Shown: piece by piece, positions 59,578-64,000 of the stretch
Numbering within the stretch: the stretch's first letter is position 1
How the letters are laid out: every line of letters begins with the position of its first letter
NCBI GenBank assembly: GCA_016721195.1
Contig: JADKIO010000002.1
Span: 108,561-172,560 of the forward strand
Direction of reading: 5' to 3'
Source of the DNA: Candidatus Geothrix skivensis
Lineage (GTDB): Bacteria > Acidobacteriota > Holophagae > Holophagales > Holophagaceae
DNA: 64,000 nucleotides
Notes under the pieces: generated by a model
Database searches by the model: none
What the model saw: only the letters and a program-made list of their open reading frames with translations
What the model was told of the DNA's origin: nothing
Made by a program: the position numbers and the translations under genes

Positions 59578-60114
59578 TTACTTCCCGGTCTTGCCGGCCT
59601 TGCGGCGGATGACTTCGCCGGTGTACTTGACGCCCTTGCCCTTGTAGGGCTCGGGCTTGCGGAACTTCCGGATGTCGGCGGCGACCTGACCAACCAGCTG
59701 GCGGTCGATGCCAGTCACGACGATGTGCGTGGTCTTCTCGACGGCCATCGTGATGCCAGCGGGGGCCTCGTAGTTGATGGGGTGGCTGTAGCCGAGCTCA
59801 AGTTTGAGCTTGGTGCCCTCCATGGCGGCCTTGTAGCCGACGCCGACGATGTCCAGTTCCTTCTTCCAGCCCTCGGTGACGCCGGTGACGGCATTGCCAA
59901 GGAGGGCGCGGGTCAGGCCGTGGTAGGCCCGGTTCTGGGCTTCATCGTTGACGCGGCTGAGGGTGACGGAGTCGGCCGACACGTCCAGGGTGATCCCGGC
60001 TGGGATCGGGCAGCTGAGCTTGCCCTTGGCGCCCTCGACGACGGCCTCGGACCCGGTGACTGTGACCGACACGCCCTTGGGCAGCGTCACGGGCTTCTTT
60101 CCGATTCGAGACAT
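59578..60114 (-). CDS. rplF: 50S ribosomal protein L6
   Basis: A 178-residue L6. MSRIGKKPVTLPKGVSVTVT at the N-terminus and the second-domain ending EPYKGKGVKYTGEVIRRKAG are signature blocks; the two domains are about 1-80 and 81-178. Nine bases separate it from rplR. Confidence 0.97.
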   Translation of the reverse strand: MSRIGKKPVTLPKGVSVTVTGSEAVVEGAKGKLSCPIPAGITLDVSADSVTLSRVNDEAQNRAYHGLTRALLGNAVTGVTEGWKKELDIVGVGYKAAMEGTKLKLELGYSHPINYEAPAGITMAVEKTTHIVVTGIDRQLVGQVAADIRKFRKPEPYKGKGVKYTGEVIRRKAGKTGK

Positions 60115-60163
60115 GGTTGATTCCTTAGATGAGGGCGGAGGCTCCGCCCATTTCAGGATTGGG

Positions 60164-60559
60164 TTACCAGACGTGGGCGAGGATTTCGCCGCCGACGTTC
60201 TGCTTCTTGGCGTCTTTGCCCGTCAGGAGACCCTTCGGGGTCGAGAGGATGGCGATGCCGAGGCCACCGTGGACCTCCGCGATCTCCTGGGCACCGGAAT
60301 AGATGCGCAGGCCGGGACGGGACACCCGGCGCAGGCCGTGGATCACGTTCTCCTTATCCTTGACGTACTTCAGGTTGAGGATGAGGTACTCGCGGCCCTC
60401 GTGCTCCACCTGCTTGAAGGAATGGATGTAGCCTTCCTGCTTCAAGATGCCGCAGAGTCCGGCCTTGATCTTGGAGGAGGGCACCACCACGGCATCGTGA
60501 CCGGCCATGATGCCGTTACGGATGCGGGTGAGGTAGTCAGCGATGGGATCGGTATTCAT
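60164..60559 (-). CDS. rpsH: 30S ribosomal protein S8
   Basis: A 131-residue S8 that binds the central domain of 16S rRNA. MNTDPIADYLTRIRNGIMAG, then GLRRVSRPGLRIYSGAQEIA and GGLGIAILSTPKGLLTGKDA, ending GGEILAHVW, are canonical. The gap to rplF is 49 bases, larger than most in this cluster. Confidence 0.97.
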   Translation of the reverse strand: MNTDPIADYLTRIRNGIMAGHDAVVVPSSKIKAGLCGILKQEGYIHSFKQVEHEGREYLILNLKYVKDKENVIHGLRRVSRPGLRIYSGAQEIAEVHGGLGIAILSTPKGLLTGKDAKKQNVGGEILAHVW

Positions 60560-60571
60560 GGTCCCCTCTCC

Positions 60572-60757
60572 TTACCAGCTGGACTTCTGGACGCCCGGCA
60601 GCTCGCCATTGAGGGCGAACTTGCGGAAGCACAGACGACAGAGTTCAAACTTGCGCATATAACCCCGGGGACGGCCACAGCACTTGCATCGATTGCGGTG
60701 CTGGGTCGAGAACTTGGGCTTGCGCGAATCCTTGACGATTTTGGAAATCTTGGCCAT
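60572..60757 (-). CDS. rpsN: 30S ribosomal protein S14, zinc-type
   Basis: A 61-residue short S14 with four zinc cysteines in two CxxC pairs (RCKCCGRPRGYMRKFELCRL and CFRKFALNGELPG), so it is the type-Z form needing zinc. The start is MAKISKIVKDSRKPKFSTQH. Its neighbours are rplE upstream and rpsH downstream, in canonical order. Confidence 0.97.
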   Translation of the reverse strand: MAKISKIVKDSRKPKFSTQHRNRCKCCGRPRGYMRKFELCRLCFRKFALNGELPGVQKSSW

Positions 60758-60774
60758 CGGTATGATCTCCTGGG

Positions 60775-61338
60775 CTATTTGCGGAAGGGCATACCGAGGT
60801 GGCCCAGCAGGGCCCGCGCTTCGGCGTCATTGGCGGCGGTGGTCACGAAGGTGATGTTCATGCCCTTCATCTTGTCCACCTTGGAGTAGTCGATCTCCTG
60901 GAAGATCAGCTGATCCCGGAGGCCCAGGGTGTAGTTGCCCCGTCCGTCAAAGGACTTGGTGGGCACGCCGCGGAAATCGCGAACCCGGGGGAGGGACAGG
61001 GTCACCAGGCGGTCGAAGAATTCCCACATGCGGGAACCCCGGAGGGTCACCATGCAGGCGATGGGCATGCCGGCGCGCAGCTTGAACTGGGCGACGCTCT
61101 TCTTGGCCTTGCGGACCACGGCCTTCTGTCCGGCAATGGCGGTCAATTCGTCGACGGCCACGTCCAGGACCTTGATGTTCTGGATGGCATCGCCGACGCC
61201 CATGTTGATGACGATCTTCTGCAGGCGGGGAACCTGCATGGCGGAAGAGAAGGCAAACTCCTCCTTCAGCTTCGACACCACCTCCTGGTGGTAGCGGGCC
61301 TTGATGCGGGGCTCCGCATGGCCTTGCGTGGCAGTCAT
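60775..61338 (-). CDS. rplE: 50S ribosomal protein L5
   Basis: A 187-residue L5, which binds 5S rRNA and contacts the P-site tRNA. Blocks: QVPRLQKIVINMGVGDAIQN, QKAVVRKAKKSVAQFKLRAG and FVTTAANDAEARALLGHLGM. The ATG at 61338 (MTATQGHAEPRIKARYHQEV) has GGAGGAATCC upstream; an in-frame start 90 bases earlier lacks support. Unlike the tight packing elsewhere in the cluster, 338 bases separate its start from the rplX stop. Confidence 0.95.
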   Translation of the reverse strand: MTATQGHAEPRIKARYHQEVVSKLKEEFAFSSAMQVPRLQKIVINMGVGDAIQNIKVLDVAVDELTAIAGQKAVVRKAKKSVAQFKLRAGMPIACMVTLRGSRMWEFFDRLVTLSLPRVRDFRGVPTKSFDGRGNYTLGLRDQLIFQEIDYSKVDKMKGMNITFVTTAANDAEARALLGHLGMPFRK

Positions 61339-61676
61339 GGATTCCTCCATTTCCGAGGGGCGGCTATGCCCCAGGGGTTCGGGAGAGCGGGGGGGCTTGG
61401 GACGGCGGTCCGGCCCGTTTCCCCCCAACCTCGGTTGTCATGGCGCGGATGCGCCGTGGATCAGAACTCCACCCCGCGCACGGGGCAGAACGAAGATCTT
61501 CCCACAAGAACAGCATTCAGGGAAGAGAAATGCCTGAGGAGGCTTGGCCTCCGAAGGCGCGGGGGTCCAGTGTCAACTGATGCAGGACTCCCGGAGGACA
61601 GTAAGCGAGGGGCGGGCTTGGCCCGATCCGAGCGCGGGCCCGGGGATGTGCGCGTAGCGCGGAACCCCGGAGAACA
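61339..61676. other. Long untranslated gap inside the spc ribosomal cluster
   Basis: About 338 bases between rplX and rplE, which normally abut. It holds a copy of the double-hairpin repeat at its rplX end, two GC-rich inverted segments (GCGCGGATGCGCC near 61443 and GGAGGCTTGGCCTCC near 61537), and low-complexity purine-rich sequence. No convincing gene was seen. It may carry an internal terminator and a second promoter for rplE onward. Confidence 0.7.
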
Positions 61677-61677
61677 T
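61612..61677 (-). repeat. Composite double-hairpin element after rplX (copy 5)
   Basis: On the minus strand, from the rplX stop: TGATGTTCTCCGGGGTTCCG, a CGCTACGCGCACAT centre, CCCCGGGCCCGCGC, then a weak hairpin CGGGC-CAAG-CCCG (61612-61626). Arms CCGGGGTT and ATCCCCGG replace the longer arms of copies 1 and 3. The second hairpin is short, so this copy may not terminate efficiently, as expected inside a ribosomal operon. Confidence 0.68.
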
Positions 61678-61952
61678 CAGACCCTCTTGCGGGTGCCCTT
61701 GCCCGTCTTCGGGTCGAGGAGCATCACGTTGGAGGCGTGGATCGGGGCCTCCTTCTCGATGATCCCGCCGCCCTCGCCGGTCTGCTGGTTGGGCTTGGTG
61801 GCCTTCTTCATCATGTTGAGCCCGGCCACGACCACGCGGTTGTTGGCTGGGCTGACCTTGGTGACGGTCCCGGTCTTGCCCTTTTCCTTGCCCGCGATGA
61901 CGACGATCTGGTCGCCCTTCTTGAGCTTCATCTTGGTGGTGGTCGCTTCCAT
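61677..61952 (-). CDS. rplX: 50S ribosomal protein L24
   Basis: A 91-residue L24, an early assembly protein at the exit tunnel. The KOW motif region MKLKKGDQIVVIAGKEKGKT and GTVTKVSPANNRVVVAGLNM is followed by KKATKPNQQTGEGGGIIEKE and the C-terminal GKGTRKRV. The start overlaps the rplN stop by one base. Confidence 0.96.
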   Translation of the reverse strand: MEATTTKMKLKKGDQIVVIAGKEKGKTGTVTKVSPANNRVVVAGLNMMKKATKPNQQTGEGGGIIEKEAPIHASNVMLLDPKTGKGTRKRV

Positions 61953-62320
61953 TACAGCACCTCAGGGGCGAGGGAGACGATTTTCATGCACTTCCGCTCA
62001 CGCAGCTCGCGGGCCACGGGGCCGAACACACGGGTGCCCACGGGCTCGCCATCCTTCTTGATGATGACGGCGGCGTTTTCGTCGAAGCGGATGTAGGAAC
62101 CATCCTTGCGGCGATAGGCCTTGCGCTGGCGGACGATGACGGCCTGGACGACGGCCTTCTTCTTGACGGTGCCGCCGGGGATCGCTTCCTTCACGGAGGC
62201 GGTGATCACGTCGCCAAGCTGGGCGATCTTGCCCACACCGCCGCCCAGGGGCAGGATGCAGCAGATCTTCTTGGCGCCGGAGTTGTCGGCGACGGTGAGC
62301 ATGGTTCCCATCTGAATCAT
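61952..62320 (-). CDS. rplN: 50S ribosomal protein L14
   Basis: A 122-residue L14, the binding target of RsfS (encoded near 4.7 kb). MIQMGTMLTVADNSGAKKIC, then VITASVKEAIPGGTVKKKAV and IKKDGEPVGTRVFGPVAREL match the family fully. It overlaps rplX by one base. Confidence 0.97.
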   Translation of the reverse strand: MIQMGTMLTVADNSGAKKICCILPLGGGVGKIAQLGDVITASVKEAIPGGTVKKKAVVQAVIVRQRKAYRRKDGSYIRFDENAAVIIKKDGEPVGTRVFGPVARELRERKCMKIVSLAPEVL

Positions 62321-62329
62321 TGGAGCTCC

Positions 62330-62586
62330 TTACTCGCCGGCCTTCTGGACGATCTCCAAGGACCATCCAGCGCTTGCGCTTGGAAAGGGGCGGGTCTCGA
62401 CGATCTTGACCACATCGCCGATGCCGCAGGCGTTGGTCTCATCGTGGGCCATGAACTTGGCGGTCTGCTTGACGGTGCGGTGGTAGAGGGGTGCTGGAAC
62501 TTGCGCTCCACCTTCACGACCACGGTCTTGTCGGCCTTGTTGGAGACCACCACGCCGTTACGAGTCATCTTGGTTTCGAGGCTCAT
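62330..62586 (-). CDS. rpsQ: 30S ribosomal protein S17, one frameshift
   Basis: The N-terminal frame reads MSLETKMTRNGVVVSNKADK then TVVVKVERKFQHP. The true continuation LYHRTVKQTAKFMAHDETNA, CGIGDVVKIVETRPFSKRKR and WMVLEIVQKAGE lies in the next frame. One missing C in the run near 62493 (CACCCCTCTAC for CACCCCCTCTAC on the minus strand) restores an 85-residue S17, normal for the family. The S17 gene is essential and otherwise perfect, so a sequence error is almost certain. Confidence 0.93.
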
Positions 62587-62594
62587 GGGATCTC

Positions 62595-62804
62595 CTAGGC
62601 CAGCTTGGTAGCCAGGGCGGTTTTGACACGGGCGAGTTCACGGCGAGTCTTGCGGATCTCGGCGGTGTTCTCGACCTGGCCCACGGCGTGCTGGAAGCGG
62701 AGGGTGAAGCGCTTGGCGGCCAGTTCGGCCTCCAGCTGCGCCAGCTCCTCGACGTTCTTGCCGGTCAAATCGGAAAAGGGGTTCTTCTTGGTCATGGCTC
62801 TCAC
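62595..62804 (-). CDS. rpmC: 50S ribosomal protein L29
   Basis: A 69-residue L29 at the exit tunnel, a docking site for nascent-chain factors. MTKKNPFSDLTGKNVEELAQ, LEAELAAKRFTLRFQHAVGQ and VENTAEIRKTRRELARVKTA cover the family. The start was set by overlap with the rplP stop by four bases; MRAM at the listed start gives a choice between two ATG codons three residues apart. Confidence 0.95.
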   Translation of the reverse strand: MRAMTKKNPFSDLTGKNVEELAQLEAELAAKRFTLRFQHAVGQVENTAEIRKTRRELARVKTALATKLA

Positions 62805-63220
62805 TCCTCCGGCGGCGTGCGGCTGACGAACGTGGACGCCACCGACAGCTTCATCTGGGCCAGGCGCAGGGCCTCGCGTGCGACTTCTTCGGTCACGCCT
62901 TCCATCTCGAAGAGGATGCGACCGGGGCGGATCACCGCCACCCAGCCGTCTGGAGCCCCCTTGCCGGAACCCATGCGGGTTTCGGCGGGCTTCGAGGTGG
63001 TGGGCCGGTCGGGGAAGATGCGGATCCAGATCTTGCCGCCGCGCTTGACGTGGCGGGTCATCGCGATACGGGCAGCCTCGATCTCACGGTTGGTGAGCCA
63101 GCAGTGCTCAATCGCCTTGAGGCCGTAGTCTCCGAAGGAGAGTTCGTTGCCTCGGGTGGCGACGCCGCGGGTGCGGCCCTTCATGGTTTTGCGGTTCTTG
63201 ACCTTCTTGGGCATCAGCAT
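62801..63220 (-). CDS. rplP: 50S ribosomal protein L16
   Basis: A 139-residue L16 near the A site. MLMPKKVKNRKTMKGRTRGV, the GLKAIEHCWLTNREIEAARI block, and TRMGSGKGAPDGWVAVIRPG are diagnostic. It overlaps rpmC by four bases. Confidence 0.97.
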   Translation of the reverse strand: MLMPKKVKNRKTMKGRTRGVATRGNELSFGDYGLKAIEHCWLTNREIEAARIAMTRHVKRGGKIWIRIFPDRPTTSKPAETRMGSGKGAPDGWVAVIRPGRILFEMEGVTEEVAREALRLAQMKLSVASTFVSRTPPEE

Positions 63221-63229
63221 GGATTCACC

Positions 63230-63877
63230 TCAGCGCTTCACGGTCTCGGCAACCTGGTCGCCCAGATTCACCCAGACCTTGATGCCGATGATCCCGTAGG
63301 TCGTGTGGGCCTCGGCGAAACCGTAGTCAACGCCCGCGCGGATGGTCTGCAGGGGCATCTGGCCGGAGAGGTAGTCCTCGGTCCGGGCAATCTCAGCCCC
63401 ATTGAGGCGGCCGGCAACCTTGATCTTGAACCCCTTGGCGCCGAAGCGGATCGCGGCTTCCTCCGCCTTGCGCATGGCGCGGCGGAAGGCGATGCGGCGC
63501 TCGAGCTGCTGGGCGACGCCCTCGGCCACGAGCTGGGCATCCACCTCGGGCTTCTTGATCTCCTGGATGTCCACGGAGACGGGACGCTTCAGGCGCTTCT
63601 GAAGGTCCTCACGCAGCTTGTCGATCTCGGCACCCTTGCGGCCGATGACGATGCCGGGCCGGGCGGTGTAGATGCGGACAGTGACCTTGTCGGCGGCGCG
63701 CTCGAGTGTCGATTTTCGAGACCATCGCGTTGAGGCCGTGCAGCTGCTTCTTCAGTTCGCGGCGGAGCTTGAGGTCCTCGTGCAGCAGCAGGGAGTAGTC
63801 GCGCTTGGAGAACCACTTGCTGTGCCAGTTCTTCTGGTAGATGAGGCGGAACCCGTACGGTGTGCTTTCTGACCCAT
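63230..63877 (-). CDS. rpsC: 30S ribosomal protein S3, frameshifted twice
   Basis: S3 lines the mRNA entry channel. The start at 63877 reads MGQKAH; one missing C then separates it from PYGFRLIYQKNWHSKWFSKR and the following frame to LNAMVSKID. A second break near 63710 leads to ERAADKVTVRIYTARPGIVI, GRKGAEIDKLREDLQKRLKR and PVSVDIQEIKKPEVDAQLVA, ending VWVNLGDQVAETVKR. All S3 blocks, including the KH domain GRKGAEID, are present, with about 216 residues after repair. Both breaks look like base errors. It lies two bases downstream of the rplV stop. Confidence 0.9.
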
Positions 63878-63879
63878 GA

Positions 63880-64000
63880 CTACTCCTCCCGGCCGCGGAC
63901 GCGAGCTGGATGGTGATGTGGCAGGTGCGCTTCTGGACCCGGTAGGCGCGGCCCATGGGTGCGGGGCGGACGCGCTTCATGCGGGAAGCCTTCGTCCACG
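63880..64000 (-). CDS. rplV: 50S ribosomal protein L22, 3' end (cut by window end), probably frameshifted
   Basis: Only the C-terminal part is in the window. KRVRPAPMGRAYRVQKRTCH and ITIQLASAAG match the L22 signature hook region and tail. The reading frame then runs past the expected end without a stop; adding one G in GCCGGGAGGAG gives AAGEE and the TAG at 63880-63882, two bases before rpsC. The preceding bases read VDEGF in another frame, which is the motif expected just before MKR, so another base error may lie near 63981. The S10-operon genes upstream are outside the window. Confidence 0.82.
   Translation of the reverse strand, partial: VDEGFPHEARPPRTHGPRLPGPEAHLPHHHPARVRGREE

Overview
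The window is GC-rich, gene-dense chromosomal DNA from a Gram-negative bacterium. Gene content and protein character (lipoproteins, a predicted outer-membrane beta-barrel, zinc-type S14, an argF'-type arginine cluster, abundant signalling and Sel1 proteins) suggest a Holophagae/Geothrix-like acidobacterium. That placement is inference from memory of these families; no search was possible. No rRNA, tRNA, CRISPR array, phage or insertion sequence was recognised.

Layout. 1-6360: the end of a chemoreceptor, a UbiD decarboxylase broken by frameshifts, then the housekeeping run rplU-rpmA-obgE-nadD-rsfS and a glutamate dehydrogenase. 6415-15572: a SulP transporter, a large predicted outer-membrane protein, a PilC/GspF-type protein, a Sel1-repeat protein, an EnvC-like protein and a membrane protein. 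15744-25185: the arginine regulon. argR is divergent from argD-argF'-argB-argE-argH-argG-(P-loop gene)-argC, with TGCAT-type ARG-box repeats between the two. The carbamoyltransferase is of the acetyl/succinyl-ornithine type, so citrulline is probably made through an N-acylated intermediate. 25265-32787: M20 peptidase, SDR, DUF4239 and DUF2238 membrane proteins, a histidine kinase with a cysteine-rich PAS region, and a Ser/Thr kinase. 32883-41801: multicopper oxidase, dihydrolipoamide dehydrogenase, acyl-CoA desaturase, single-Cache protein, serA, HAD phosphatase, moaC. 41969-52629: LysM-M23 peptidase, a large lipoprotein, purine nucleoside phosphorylase, acs with an MHS-family transporter, a metallophosphoesterase and a kinase fused to a universal stress domain. 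52815-64000: the S10/spc/alpha ribosomal cluster on the minus strand, from rplV (cut by the window end) to rplQ.

Two window-wide patterns stand out. First, a double-hairpin intergenic element occurs five times (after rpmA, serA, acs and rplX, and downstream of rplQ). In four cases it starts exactly at the stop codon, and it looks like a family of composite 3'-end elements. Second, at least seven conserved genes (ubiD, gdhA, pilC, the outer-membrane protein, rpsQ, rpsC, rplV) carry frame breaks, mostly repaired by adding one base, often in a C or G run. Several are essential, so these look like consensus or assembly errors rather than real pseudogenes.
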